Positions 51,647 to 60,991 are shown, counted from the first letter of the stretch. The stretch is DNA of 64,000 bases from Aldehydirespirator sp965221605 (GCA_965221605.1 CBDCSK010000016.1:124001-188000), one strand, 5' to 3'. The notes: a model not told the origin generated them from the letters alone. Program-made: numbers and translations.

Positions 51647-54400
51647 TCAGCCGGTGTTGCGCATGCCGGCGGCCACCCCATTAACCGTGAGCAGCAGCGT
51701 GCGTAGCAGCAGCTGCTCCTCGTCGGGACTGCCGGCCCGCCCACGCCGGTGCCGGTCCAGGAGATCGGCCTGAAGGACGTTGATCGGGTCGAGGTAGGCG
51801 TCCCGCACCGCCAGCGTCCGGCGCAGGATCGGCAGATCCTCAAGCAGGCCGCGGCCGGTGAGCGCGGCCACCTCGGCCACGGTCCGGTCATACTCGGCGC
51901 ATACCGCGTCGAAATTGCGGTGCAGCGCCGGGTCGACCAGGGTGGCGACGTAGTGGCGGGCGATGGCCAGGTCGGTCTTGAACAGGGTCATCTCCACGTT
52001 CGACACGAACGTTCGGAAGAACTGCCACCCCTCGTACATCTCGTCGAGGTCGGACCCCATGCCGGCGGCGCGGACCGCGGCCAGGCCGGAGCCGACACCG
52101 AACCAGCCCGGCACGAGCTGGCGCGACTGGGTCCAGCCGAAGACCCAGGGGATGGCCCTCAACCCCTCCAGCCCCTCCGAAGCGCGGCTGCGGCGGGCCG
52201 GGCGCGAGCCGATGTTCATCTCGGCCAGCTCCTCCACCGGCGTGGACGTCCTGAAGTACTCGACGAAGCCGGGGGCCTGGAGGAACGCCCGGTAGGCCTC
52301 GTAGGCCGCTTCGGAGGCTGTCTCCATCACCCGGTCCCACCGGCGGGTGACGGGCGGGTCGTGGCGGGGCGACCGGTGCGACATCGACGCCTCGACGACC
52401 GCCGCGAAGGCCAGGTCGAGGTTGCGGTGGGCCAGGCGGGGCAGCCCGTACTTGTCGGCGATTACCTCGCCCTGCTCGGTGATCTTGATCGACTCGCCCA
52501 CCGCGCCGGGCGGCTGGCCCAGGATCGACGCGTGGGTGGGCCCCCCGCCCCGCCCGACGGTGCCGCCCCGCCCGTGGAACACGGTCATGCGCACCCCGGT
52601 CGCCGCGGAGACCTCGGCGATGGCCCTCAGCGCCTTGTGGATCTCCCACTGGGAGGTCGTGATGCCGCCGTCCTTGTTGGAGTCGGAGTAGCCGACCATC
52701 ACCTCCTGAGTGCCGCCCCGCAGCTCGACCAGGCGCCGGTAGGGCTCCGCCTCCAGCAGATCCCGCAGCACGGGGCCGGCCGAGCGCAGGTCCTCGATCG
52801 TCTCGAACAGCGGAACGAACCCCAGGCGGGCCACGCCCGCGCCCAAGTCTACCAGCCCCGCCTCGCGGGCCAGCACGGCCGGTGCCAGCACGTCGTCGAC
52901 CCCCCGCGCCATCGACACGATGTAGCTCTGCACGACCTGGTCGCCGCGGGAGTCCATCTCGCGCCGCAGCACCCTGAACAGCTCCAGGACGTTCTCGGTG
53001 TCGGCTCCCAGGTGCCGTCCGGGCAGGGACAGGGGCCGGGGGCCGGCCAGCTCCTGCGCGAGCAGCGCGGCCCGTTCCGGGGCCGGCAGCGAGGCATAGT
53101 CAATCCCCAGCGGCTCGAACAGGCCCGCCAGCGCCCGATGGTGGCGCTCGGAGTGCTCCCGGATGTCCAGCGTGGCCAGGTCGAGCCCGATCATGGCCAC
53201 GATGCGCCTCACCCGGGCCAGCCGGCCGCGGGCCAGCAGACGGCCCTGGTTGGCTTCCAGCGACCGGGCTATCACAGCCAGGTCGTGGGACAGCTCGTCG
53301 GCCGACCGGTACGCCGCCGGACCCATCGCCGGGCCCGACGTCTCCAGCAGGCGCCGGTGGATCACCGCCAGCCTCTGCCGGTAGGGCTCGCCTGCGCTGA
53401 GCGTGTCGAAACGGGCCGTCAGCCTCGGGAACCGGCTGTGGTCGGCTTCGAGCTGCCCGGCCAGCTCCGCCGAGATGCCCCTTACCGTCAGCCCGACGCT
53501 TAGCTCCGACGACAGGCCCTCGATCTCCTCCACCAGGATGCGGAGGGCCCGCTGACGCTGGAACTCGAGCACCTCCACCGTGGTGTTCGGGGTGACGTTC
53601 GGATTGCCGTCCCGGTCGCCCCCCACCCAGGAGCCGAACCGGATGGGCGAGCGGTCGGGATCCAGCCCGCCGTTCAGCGGAGCCAGCACGGCGTCGATGT
53701 CATCCAGCAGCTCGGGCACGCCCTGGACCGCGATCTCGGTGAGGAAGTAGAGGATCGACCGGGCCTCGTCCACTGGGTCGGGTCTCTGACGGCGGAGCTC
53801 GTCGGTCTGCCAGATGGCGTCGATCAGCTCGTCCATCCGGCGGTCGATGCGACGCCGGGCGGTGTCGTCCGCCCCGGCGTGGCCCCGCTGCTCGACGAGG
53901 CTGGAGATCTCGGCCAGTTTGTCGAGGATCGAGCGGCGGGACGCCTCGGTGGGATGGGCGGTGAACACCGGGCGCAGCTCGGTCGCGTTGACGGTCGAGA
54001 CGATCTCCTCGTCGGTGAAGCCCATCTGGCGGAGCCGGCCCACCATCTCCCCGAAGCGGTTGGCGCCCGCGGCCCGCTTCTCGGTCAGGTCGTCGATCCG
54101 GTGAACCTGCTCGACGGTGTTGGCCAGGTGGAAGTAGACGGTGAAGGCGCGGGCCAGCAGGTCGGCGTCGGCCACATCCACGCCGGCCAGCAGGTCGGCC
54201 AGCGCGGTGCTGTCCTCGTCACTGCGACGCAGGCCTCGGGCCAGGCGACGCACCTGCTCGACACGGTCGAGCAGCTCGGGTCCGTGTTGGCGGACCAGCG
54301 CGTCGCCCAACTGGGCGCCGACACGCCGAATGTCGCCGCGGAGAGCCGAGTCGAGCTCGTTCAACGCAGCGTCGAGCGGCAGCTCGGCTGAGTTGTCCAC
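51647..54400 (-). CDS. ppc: Phosphoenolpyruvate carboxylase
   Basis: A 917-residue enzyme converting PEP and bicarbonate to oxaloacetate, replenishing the TCA cycle. The motifs are complete: VFTAHPTEASRRS (catalytic His), SWVGGDRDGNPNVT, MVGYSDSNKDGG, FHGRGGTVGRGGGPTH, and the invariant C-terminal RNTG. GTG 54400 is preferred since CAGGAG lies 9 nt upstream. The GTG two codons earlier is too close to that site, and longer starts run into the preceding gene. It is 22 nt downstream of the geranylgeranyl reductase gene. Confidence 0.96.
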   Translation of the reverse strand: MDNSAELPLDAALNELDSALRGDIRRVGAQLGDALVRQHGPELLDRVEQVRRLARGLRRSDEDSTALADLLAGVDVADADLLARAFTVYFHLANTVEQVHRIDDLTEKRAAGANRFGEMVGRLRQMGFTDEEIVSTVNATELRPVFTAHPTEASRRSILDKLAEISSLVEQRGHAGADDTARRRIDRRMDELIDAIWQTDELRRQRPDPVDEARSILYFLTEIAVQGVPELLDDIDAVLAPLNGGLDPDRSPIRFGSWVGGDRDGNPNVTPNTTVEVLEFQRQRALRILVEEIEGLSSELSVGLTVRGISAELAGQLEADHSRFPRLTARFDTLSAGEPYRQRLAVIHRRLLETSGPAMGPAAYRSADELSHDLAVIARSLEANQGRLLARGRLARVRRIVAMIGLDLATLDIREHSERHHRALAGLFEPLGIDYASLPAPERAALLAQELAGPRPLSLPGRHLGADTENVLELFRVLRREMDSRGDQVVQSYIVSMARGVDDVLAPAVLAREAGLVDLGAGVARLGFVPLFETIEDLRSAGPVLRDLLEAEPYRRLVELRGGTQEVMVGYSDSNKDGGITTSQWEIHKALRAIAEVSAATGVRMTVFHGRGGTVGRGGGPTHASILGQPPGAVGESIKITEQGEVIADKYGLPRLAHRNLDLAFAAVVEASMSHRSPRHDPPVTRRWDRVMETASEAAYEAYRAFLQAPGFVEYFRTSTPVEELAEMNIGSRPARRSRASEGLEGLRAIPWVFGWTQSRQLVPGWFGVGSGLAAVRAAGMGSDLDEMYEGWQFFRTFVSNVEMTLFKTDLAIARHYVATLVDPALHRNFDAVCAEYDRTVAEVAALTGRGLLEDLPILRRTLAVRDAYLDPINVLQADLLDRHRRGRAGSPDEEQLLLRTLLLTVNGVAAGMRNTG

Positions 54401-54422
54401 CGGCACCGTCTCCTGATGCCTG

Positions 54423-55664
54423 TCAGGCTGCGGCCCGGGTGCGGCGCAGTAGGGGATCGGCGAGCTTGAGGCCCCGGTCGGCAACGTTCAGGACCCGCGA
54501 CGCCATGCCGGGGGTGTCGCCGTCGATGAGGTTGCCCATCACCTGGAGGGTGATGTTGGCCACCGCCTGGGTGCCCACGGCCAGGCGCAGGCCGTTGCGA
54601 AGGATCCACGGATGGCCGATGAGGAAGCTGAACCGCCGGCCGGTGCGCAGGAACCCGTCGAAGCGTTCGCCTATCACCCGGTCGTAGGCGCCGGGCGCTG
54701 TCGCCGGGTCCTCCAGGAACAAGTCGGCCAGCACCATCCCCGACGCCAGGCCGTAGTCGATCCCCTCGCCGTTCATCGGATTGATCAACCCGGCCGCATC
54801 CCCGACCGCGGCCCACCCAGGTCCGTGGCGACGGGCCGCGCTCATCGGCAGCCTCCATGCCCGGGGCCGCTCCAGGTAGTCGCCGAGCTCCCACTCGTCG
54901 GCCACGAGGTCCCGGTAGTCGTCCAGCAGCCGGTTGAGGTTGAGCTTCCGGAATCCCTTCATGGTGGACATGGACCCGGCCCCGATGTTGACGGTGCCGT
55001 CGCCGGCCGGGAACATCCATCCGTAGCCGGGCACCCATCCTCCCTCGGCCCCCCGCAGGGTGAGGCAGGCCTCCAGGTGCCGGTCGGCGTGACGCGGGCT
55101 GGACGCATAGGTCCGGATGGCGAGGCCGAAGGGCTCGGAATCGACCCGCTCCGCCCCGAGCATCCGGGCCGCGGCGCCGGGTGCGCCGGTGGCCAGCACG
55201 ACCACGTCGGCCAACCAGCGGCCGCGCCCGGAGTCCCCCTGGACCTGCTCAACACCGGTGACCGTGCCGTCGTCGGCGACGACGGGCATCACCTCGGTAT
55301 CCCACACGATCTCGGCGCCGGCCGCCTCGGCTGCCTCCACAAGGTGCTTGTCCAGCGCCCGGCGGGGCCACACCGCGCCGTGGGGGCCGAACCGGTTGTT
55401 GGCGGGCCACAGCAGCTCGCGCCGAGTGCTCCCCGCGATCATGCGCAGACCGTCGATGCGATGGGCGCCGTCAAGATCTATGCCGAGCTCGCCCAGGGCG
55501 GCCACCGCCCTCGGAGTCAGCCCGTCGCCGCACACCTTGTCGCGGCCGGGCGAGGCCTTCTCGAACAGGATCACCCGAGCCCCGCCCCGGGCCGCCCGTA
55601 TGGCCGTGGCCGTGCCGGCCGGCCCGGCCCCGATCACGGCCAGATCGCATCGAGTCGGTCTCAT
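54423..55664 (-). CDS. Geranylgeranyl reductase family FAD protein (menaquinone-reductase-like)
   Basis: A 413-residue FAD enzyme. DLAVIGAGPAGTATAIRAAR is the dinucleotide fold at the N-terminus, KVCGDGLTPRAVAAL near residue 43 is the family's conserved Cys/Gly loop, and VGDAAGLINPMNGEGIDYG near 290 is the second FAD motif. Actinobacterial members saturate the isoprenoid tail of menaquinone or phospholipid ethers. No quinone biosynthesis gene is adjacent. It is followed at 22 nt by PEP carboxylase. Confidence 0.92.
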   Translation of the reverse strand: MRPTRCDLAVIGAGPAGTATAIRAARGGARVILFEKASPGRDKVCGDGLTPRAVAALGELGIDLDGAHRIDGLRMIAGSTRRELLWPANNRFGPHGAVWPRRALDKHLVEAAEAAGAEIVWDTEVMPVVADDGTVTGVEQVQGDSGRGRWLADVVVLATGAPGAAARMLGAERVDSEPFGLAIRTYASSPRHADRHLEACLTLRGAEGGWVPGYGWMFPAGDGTVNIGAGSMSTMKGFRKLNLNRLLDDYRDLVADEWELGDYLERPRAWRLPMSAARRHGPGWAAVGDAAGLINPMNGEGIDYGLASGMVLADLFLEDPATAPGAYDRVIGERFDGFLRTGRRFSFLIGHPWILRNGLRLAVGTQAVANITLQVMGNLIDGDTPGMASRVLNVADRGLKLADPLLRRTRAAA

Positions 55665-55721
55665 GGCGTCATGCCGGGCGCTGAACGTCGTCGGTCGGGG
55701 AGCCCTGAAGCGCTCGCCCTC

Positions 55722-56504
55722 TCAGTGGGCGTGGGGTCCGTGGCCGAGATGGGCGTGATGGCCATGGTCGTCGAGCACGATCAGTTCCTGACTGTGGTCG
55801 TGGTCGGCGTGGTCGCCGAGCAGCCGGTCCCCGAAGGTCTCCCGCAACCACTCCTCGGTCAGCAAGTCATCAGGGGTTCCGGAGGCCACCAGACGGTTGG
55901 CCATCAGCATCACCGAGTCGCAGTGCCGTGCCTCGTCGACGTGGTGGGTGGTAATGATCACGATGGCGCCCCGCGACGTGTACTCCTCGATGACGTTCAG
56001 GATCCGCTCCTGGCTGGGGATGTCCAAGCCGGTGACGGGCTCGTCGAGCATGACGACATCGGGCTCGCCCGCCAGCACCTGGGCGATCCTGACCCTCTGC
56101 TGCTGCCCTCCGCTCAGCTCGCTGAAGCTCCGGCTCGTGAACTGGTTCACGTCGAGATGCTCGCCCGCCTCCCTCATGGCGGCCCGGTCCTCGCCCCTCA
56201 GCCGCCCCAGCAGCCCCCGCTTGCCGTAGCGGCCCATGGCCAGCACCTCGCCCGCAGTGATGGGCATCCAACAGGCGGGAAGGTGCTGGCACACGTAGGC
56301 CAGGTTCTCGGGCACTCCGCTGATGCGTCCCGACGTGGGCTTCTGCAGGCCGGCGAGGCATTCGAGCAGGGTCGTCTTGCCCGACCCGTTGATGCCCATC
56401 ACCGCCGTGGCCGTGCCCGGCTCGAACGTATGGGTCACCCCGTCGAGGGCGATGACATCGTCGAACCTGACGGTGAGGTCCTCCACCTCGACGGCGTTCA
56501 CCAT
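55722..56504 (-). CDS. Metal-type ABC transporter ATP-binding protein with His-rich tail
   Basis: A 260-residue ATPase. Walker A GINGSGKTTL near residue 38, signature LSGGQQQRVRIAQ near 140, Walker B VVMLDEPVTGLD near 160 and the switch His in ITTHHVDEA are all present. The closest pattern is the Zn/Mn (ZnuC/MntB-like) group. The C-terminus is unusual, ending in His-rich stretches HADHDHSQ and DDHGHHAHLGHGPHAH, a probable metal-sensing or buffering tail. No permease or binding protein is adjacent, so it is an orphan ATPase. The ATG lies 10 nt from a TATACC box shared with the divergent gene. Confidence 0.92.
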   Translation of the reverse strand: MVNAVEVEDLTVRFDDVIALDGVTHTFEPGTATAVMGINGSGKTTLLECLAGLQKPTSGRISGVPENLAYVCQHLPACWMPITAGEVLAMGRYGKRGLLGRLRGEDRAAMREAGEHLDVNQFTSRSFSELSGGQQQRVRIAQVLAGEPDVVMLDEPVTGLDIPSQERILNVIEEYTSRGAIVIITTHHVDEARHCDSVMLMANRLVASGTPDDLLTEEWLRETFGDRLLGDHADHDHSQELIVLDDHGHHAHLGHGPHAH

Positions 56505-56526
56505 GACCCAACGGTATATTCCCCCC
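56505..56526. promoter_or_regulatory. Compact divergent promoter
   Basis: Only 22 nt separate two divergent ATGs. GGTATATTCC (56513-56522) gives TATATT 6 nt before the plus-strand start and TATACC 10 nt before the minus-strand start. Both genes appear leaderless and must compete for the same site. Confidence 0.45.
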
Positions 56527-57549
56527 ATGTCATCCACCACCACCCCTGCGGCCACCAGCGGCCGTCGTGGCAACGGCTCGGGCGGACCCGGAACGGGCGG
56601 CGAGCAGGCGGGCACCTCGGATCCTGCGTCCCGAGTCACCCCGGGCCGGGTTCGCATCGACCGGTACGGGCTCGACCTGGGACCGTGGCTCCATCTGGCC
56701 GACGAGAGAGCGAGGCTGGCCCGGCCCACGTACCGGCACATCGACGTGACGCCGCAGGGCGCCACCCTCGGCGCCGAGGTAGGCGGGATCGACCTCGGCT
56801 CCGAACTGCCGGATCGGGTGATCGCCGAGGTCCGCCGGGCGCTGCTCGACTACAAGGTGCTGGTGTTCCGCGACCAGCCGATCACGCCGGCACAGCACGT
56901 CGCCTTCGCCCGCCGCTTCGGCGAACTCGAGATCCACCCGTTCATCACCGGCAACTCCGAGCATCCCGAACTGGTGCGCTTCGAGAAGGGAGTCGACACC
57001 GGCGGCTTCGAGAACGGCTGGCACCACGACGTCACCTGGCGGGAGGTGCCCTCGATGGGGGCCATCCTGCACGCCGTCCAGGTCCCGGCGACCGGCGGCG
57101 ACACCCTGTTCAGCGACATGGGCGCGGCCTACGACGGCCTCGACGACGACGTCAAGGAGCGCATCGACGGCCTCTTCGCGGTGCACGACTTCATGATCGC
57201 CTTCAAGCATCAGGTTCCCGAGGGGAAGCTGGAGGAGTTCCGGGCCCGCTACCCGCAGGCCCGCCACCCGGTGGTGTGCACCCATCCGGAGACGGGCCGC
57301 AAGCTGATCTTCGTGAACTGCTACTTCACTTCACACATCGACGGGATGGACGAGTCCGAGGGCACCGATCTCATCCGGCATCTGGCCGGGCAGGCCAGCG
57401 TGGTCGAGTACCAGTTCAGGGTCCGGTGGGAGCCCGACACCGTCGTCTTCTGGGACAACCGCTCGGTCCAGCACTATGCGGCCAGCGACTACTACCCGGA
57501 CGTGCGGATCATGGAGCGGGCCAGCATCGTGGGCACCCGCCCCGCCTGA
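56527..57549 (+). CDS. TauD/TfdA family Fe(II)/2-oxoglutarate dioxygenase
   Basis: A 340-residue oxygenase. After a 35-residue Ser/Thr/Gly-rich extension, TPQGATLGAEVGGIDLG near residue 78 and VLVFRDQPITPAQHVAFAR near 112 open the domain. The facial triad is H-x-D in GWHHDVTWRE near 160 and the distal His in RSVQHYAASDY near 315, with an Arg for 2-oxoglutarate in RIMERASIVG. It oxidises a taurine-, alkyl-sulfate- or phenoxyacetate-like substrate, unknown here. The promoter overlaps that of the divergent metal ABC ATPase. Confidence 0.91.
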   Translation: MSSTTTPAATSGRRGNGSGGPGTGGEQAGTSDPASRVTPGRVRIDRYGLDLGPWLHLADERARLARPTYRHIDVTPQGATLGAEVGGIDLGSELPDRVIAEVRRALLDYKVLVFRDQPITPAQHVAFARRFGELEIHPFITGNSEHPELVRFEKGVDTGGFENGWHHDVTWREVPSMGAILHAVQVPATGGDTLFSDMGAAYDGLDDDVKERIDGLFAVHDFMIAFKHQVPEGKLEEFRARYPQARHPVVCTHPETGRKLIFVNCYFTSHIDGMDESEGTDLIRHLAGQASVVEYQFRVRWEPDTVVFWDNRSVQHYAASDYYPDVRIMERASIVGTRPA

Positions 57550-57591
57550 CTCTCGCGGGATCCCCCGCATCCGACTCGACCGGAACCTACT

Positions 57592-58275
57592 GTGGCGTCG
57601 ATGGCGCCCAAGACCGACTGGAACCCGCTGCTGCGGGGCGAGTTCGACAAGCCCTACTGGCGCGAGCTCCAGGACTTCGTGAGGGCCGAGCGGGCCCGGT
57701 CGCAGGTGTTCCCGCCCCACGACGAAGTGTTCGCGGCCCTGCACCTCACTCCGTACGCGTCGGTGAAGGTGCTGATCCTGGGCCAGGATCCCTACCACGG
57801 TCCCCGGCAGGCCCACGGGCTGTGCTTCTCCGTTCGCCCCGGGGTGGCCAAACCGCCCTCGCTGGTCAACATCCTCGACGAGCTGCACCACGACATCGGG
57901 GCTCGGGTGCCGAGCCACGGCTCGCTGGAGCACTGGGCCCGCCAGGGGGTGCTGCTGCTCAACGCCACGCTCACGGTCCGGGCCCGCCAGGCGGCCAGCC
58001 ACCAGCGCAAGGGCTGGGAGACGTTCACCGACGAGGTCATCAGGGTGGTCAACGGCAAGGAGGAGCGGGTGGTGTTCATCCTGTGGGGCGGCTCGGCCCG
58101 CCGCAAGCGAGCCCTGGTGCATACCAGCCGCCACGTCGTGATCGAATCGGCCCACCCGTCGCCGCTGTCGGCCTCCGGCGGCTTCTTCGGCAGCCGACCC
58201 TTCAGCCGGGCCAACGAGGCCCTCGTGGCGGCGGGACGCGAGCCCGTCGACTGGGCGATCCCCGAACTCTCTTGA
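57592..58275 (+). CDS. ung: Uracil-DNA glycosylase
   Basis: A 227-residue family-1 UDG that excises uracil from DNA. The catalytic water-activating loop LGQDPYHGPRQAHGL puts Asp at about residue 66. FSVRPGVAKPPSL follows, LLLNATLTVR is the uracil-recognition region, and the DNA-intercalation loop HPSPLSA has His at about 188. Start is GTG 57592 or ATG 57601; both precede the conserved DWNPLL. Length is normal. It lies next to an alkyl-DNA repair methyltransferase, forming a small DNA-repair pair, though the 96-nt gap suggests separate promoters. Confidence 0.97.
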   Translation: MASMAPKTDWNPLLRGEFDKPYWRELQDFVRAERARSQVFPPHDEVFAALHLTPYASVKVLILGQDPYHGPRQAHGLCFSVRPGVAKPPSLVNILDELHHDIGARVPSHGSLEHWARQGVLLLNATLTVRARQAASHQRKGWETFTDEVIRVVNGKEERVVFILWGGSARRKRALVHTSRHVVIESAHPSPLSASGGFFGSRPFSRANEALVAAGREPVDWAIPELS

Positions 58276-58371
58276 GGCCGGTCAGCCACTTGCGCAGCGG
58301 GGGCTCTGCCGTTACGGTCCGGGTAGAAGCTTCATCGATGTAATTCGAGCACCCGAGACGGAGATCCACCC

Positions 58372-58950
58372 ATGGAAACAGGTCTGGACACAGCAGAGAG
58401 CACGACGCAGGAGTACGGGGACGTGCCCGAGCGGGCCGGCCAGGCTCACCTGTGGTTCAAGGCCGACAGTCCCGCGGGACCGGTGTTCGTGGCCCACTCC
58501 AACGGGTGGGTGTCGGGCCTCCAGATCACGCCGGACGGCTGCGAACCCGATCCCGGGCGCTTCGAGGACTACATGCGCGACGAGGTCGGAACCGATGTCG
58601 AGCCCGATCCGGACCCCGACCCCAAGCTGGTGGCCCGGGTGGGCGAGGCGCTCGCCACCGGCCGCACCGACGTGCCCGTCGACCTGTCGTCGCGCTCGGA
58701 GTTCCATCAGGAGGTACTCCGGGCCACCGCCCGCATTCCCCGCGGCGAGGTCCGCACCTACGGCGAACTGGCCGCGATCGTCGGCCGGCCCCGCGCGGCC
58801 CGAGCGGTGGGCACGGCCATGGCCCGCAACCCTGTGCCCCTGCTGGTTCCCTGCCACCGGGTGGTGCCCGGCAGCGGGGGAGTGGGCAACTATGGCTTCG
58901 GCAGCGACCTCAAGGCCAAGCTCCTCGCCAACGAGGGAGCCGTTCTCTAA
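58372..58950 (+). CDS. Methylated-DNA-[protein]-cysteine S-methyltransferase
   Basis: A 192-residue alkyl-transfer repair protein. IPRGEVRTYGELAAIVGRPR near residue 121 forms the helix-turn-helix wing with the flipping Arg in RAARAVGTAMARNP. The acceptor Cys is in LVPCHRVVPGSGGVGNYGFG at about residue 161. The N-terminal half is acidic and lacks the Ada zinc Cys cluster, so it is an Ogt-type enzyme. ATG 58372 opens the frame, though the first 20 residues are not conserved. It is convergent with the uridine-kinase-like gene, 4 nt apart. Confidence 0.92.
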   Translation: METGLDTAESTTQEYGDVPERAGQAHLWFKADSPAGPVFVAHSNGWVSGLQITPDGCEPDPGRFEDYMRDEVGTDVEPDPDPDPKLVARVGEALATGRTDVPVDLSSRSEFHQEVLRATARIPRGEVRTYGELAAIVGRPRAARAVGTAMARNPVPLLVPCHRVVPGSGGVGNYGFGSDLKAKLLANEGAVL

Positions 58951-58954
58951 CTCG

Positions 58955-59581
58955 TCAGGCCGGGCTCGCCGAGGCCATGGCGGGGGCTAGCAGGGCCACC
59001 ATCTCGTCGGCCAACGAGTCGGGATCGGCGGGGGCCACGATCCGGTCGGCCCGGTGGCGATTGGGCTGCAGGTAGGCATCGTGCATCGGTGCGACCGTGG
59101 CTGCGAACTGCCGGCGCACGTGGTCCTCGGGGCGGCCCCGCTCGGTCATGTCACGGTGGATGCGGCGCCGTAGGCGCGTGTCCTCGGGCACGTCCAGGAA
59201 GACCGAGTAGTCGAGCCGCTCCACCGCCCCGGCCAGGGCCAGCAGCAGGATGCCCTCCACCAGCAGCAACCGAGCGGCCTCCACCCGCTCGAAACGGCCG
59301 CTGAGGGTGTGAGTCGAGAAGTCGTACACCGGCACGTCCACGCTGATGCCGCGCCTCAAGGCGTCGAGGTGCTCCAGGAACAACTCGCTGTCCAGCGAGT
59401 CGGGATGGTCGTAGTTGCGCCGGCGACGCTCAGCGAGGGGCAGGTGTGACAGGTCGCGGTAGTACGCGTCGTAGGCCAGCACGCTCGCCTCGGCATCGCC
59501 GAGCCGCTCGATCAGCCGCCTGGTGAGAGTCGTCTTGCCCGCACCGGAGCCCCCGCAGATCCCGAAGACGAACACGTCCAC
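58955..59581 (-). CDS. udk: Uridine kinase-like protein
   Basis: A 208-residue P-loop kinase. FGICGGSGAGKTTLTRRL near residue 5 is Walker A. DAYYRDLSHLPLAERRRRNY near 38 is the uridine-binding segment, and YDFSTHTLSGRFERVE and LLVEGILLLAL match uridine/cytidine kinases. It would phosphorylate uridine to UMP in pyrimidine salvage. Phosphoribulokinase-like alternatives are less likely given the YDFSTHT motif. It is divergent from an aminotransferase with about 30 nt between. Confidence 0.9.
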   Translation of the reverse strand: MDVFVFGICGGSGAGKTTLTRRLIERLGDAEASVLAYDAYYRDLSHLPLAERRRRNYDHPDSLDSELFLEHLDALRRGISVDVPVYDFSTHTLSGRFERVEAARLLLVEGILLLALAGAVERLDYSVFLDVPEDTRLRRRIHRDMTERGRPEDHVRRQFAATVAPMHDAYLQPNRHRADRIVAPADPDSLADEMVALLAPAMASASPA

Positions 59582-59613
59582 GGGCCGACACCATACCTGC
59601 CCGCGCCGGTGGC

Positions 59614-60783
59614 ATGATTGCCGTCGTGGCCCTTCCCCAGTCCAGACGCTCAGGGATCAACCCGTTCTACGTCATGGAGGTGATGCGGGCCGCGGAGGAG
59701 AGGGAGGCGGCCGGCGGCGAGGTGCTGCACCTCGAGGTGGGCCAGCCGTCCACATCCGCGCCCGCCGGCGTGATCCGGGCGGCGCGGGCCGCGCTCGAGT
59801 CCGACATGCTCGGCTACACCACCGCTGCCGGTCTCGAACCGCTGCGAGTGCGGATCTCCGACCACTACCGGTCGTGGTACGGCGCGGAGGTGGACCCCTC
59901 CCGAGTCGTCGTCACCCTCGGCGCCTCAGGAGCCTTCGTGCTGGCCTTCCTGGCCGCCTTCGACGCGGGGGACCGGGTGGTGGTGCCCACGCCGGGCTAC
60001 CCCTGCTACCGCAACGCCTTGCAGGCCCTCAACGCGGAGGTGGTGACCCTGCCCACCTTCGCCGAGACCCGCTTCCAGCCGTCCCCGGAGCTGTTGGCGG
60101 ACCTGTGCCGGCGGACCGGATCGGTGGACGGGCTGGTGCTGGCTTCGCCGTCCAATCCGTCGGGGACCATGCTCGACGGCCCCGCGCTGGCGGCGGTGTC
60201 GGACTGGTGCGCCGAGCACGGGGTGCGCCTCGTGGCCGATGAGATCTACCACGGCATCACCTTCGGCGACCCGGCCCCGACCGCGCTGAACCTCAATCCG
60301 GACGCCCTGGTGGTCAACAGCTTCTCGAAGTACTTCTCGATGACCGGCTGGCGGCTGGGCTGGGTGATCGCTCCCGGCGACCTGGTGGAGCCGGTCCGCC
60401 GGCTGGCCCAGAACTTCTTCATCTCGGCGCCCACCCTGTCCCAGATCGCGGCGGTGGCCGCCTTCGACTGCCACGACGAACTGCAGGCCAACGTGGCCCG
60501 CTACGCCGTCAGCCGGTCGGTGCTGCTCGACGGCCTCCCCACGGCCGGCATCGACCGCCTGGCTCCCAGCGACGGCGCCTTCTACGTGTACGCGGCCGTC
60601 GACCACCTGGGCCCAGACAGCCAGGCACTGTGCCGGCGCTGGCTCGACGAGCTCGGTGTGGCAGTCACGCCCGGCATCGACTTCGATCCGGCCGAGGGGC
60701 ACCGCTACGCCCGGTTCTCCTACGCAGGCGCCACCGAGGACATGGCCGAGGCCGTGCGCCGCCTAGGGGAGTGGGGCGAATAG
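59614..60783 (+). CDS. PLP-dependent aminotransferase class I/II
   Basis: A 389-residue aminotransferase. ESDMLGYTTAAGLEPLR near residue 68, VLASPSNPSGTMLDG near 177 and DEIYHGITFGD near 209 are typical. SFSKYFSMTGWRLGWV near 231 holds the PLP-binding Lys, and the C-terminal RYARFSYAGA supplies the carboxylate-binding Arg. It is of the aspartate-aminotransferase-like group. ATG 59614 is used, though GTG 59626 (VALPQSRRSG) is also credible, as CATGAT could be a -10 box. Specific amino-acid substrate unknown. Confidence 0.93.
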   Translation: MIAVVALPQSRRSGINPFYVMEVMRAAEEREAAGGEVLHLEVGQPSTSAPAGVIRAARAALESDMLGYTTAAGLEPLRVRISDHYRSWYGAEVDPSRVVVTLGASGAFVLAFLAAFDAGDRVVVPTPGYPCYRNALQALNAEVVTLPTFAETRFQPSPELLADLCRRTGSVDGLVLASPSNPSGTMLDGPALAAVSDWCAEHGVRLVADEIYHGITFGDPAPTALNLNPDALVVNSFSKYFSMTGWRLGWVIAPGDLVEPVRRLAQNFFISAPTLSQIAAVAAFDCHDELQANVARYAVSRSVLLDGLPTAGIDRLAPSDGAFYVYAAVDHLGPDSQALCRRWLDELGVAVTPGIDFDPAEGHRYARFSYAGATEDMAEAVRRLGEWGE

Positions 60784-60837
60784 TCGACGCCCCCGCCTCG
60801 ATCTCGACCGGACGAGCTGATCAGCAGCCAATATCAT

Positions 60838-60864
60838 TGCATGTCAGTATACAGGATGTATACT
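60838..60864. promoter_or_regulatory. Palindrome and promoter-like boxes in a convergent gap
   Basis: AGTATAC-AGGAT-GTATACT (60846-60864) is a perfect 7-bp-arm palindrome. TTGCAT (60838) and TATACT (60859) resemble -35 and -10 boxes 15 nt apart. The 208-nt gap lies between two gene 3' ends, so no annotated gene uses them. The rest of the gap shows only a 22-codon frame from ATG 60841. Confidence 0.4.
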
Positions 60865-60991
60865 CACGGCTCGCCGGAGTCGTCCGTCTGGGAGCAAGTT
60901 GACCACTGAGCCAGACGGGCGGCTCCGGTTCGCCGACTCCTACTGTAGCACGGCTGGGAAGGGTTCCGTCAAGAATGCAGGAAAACCACCG

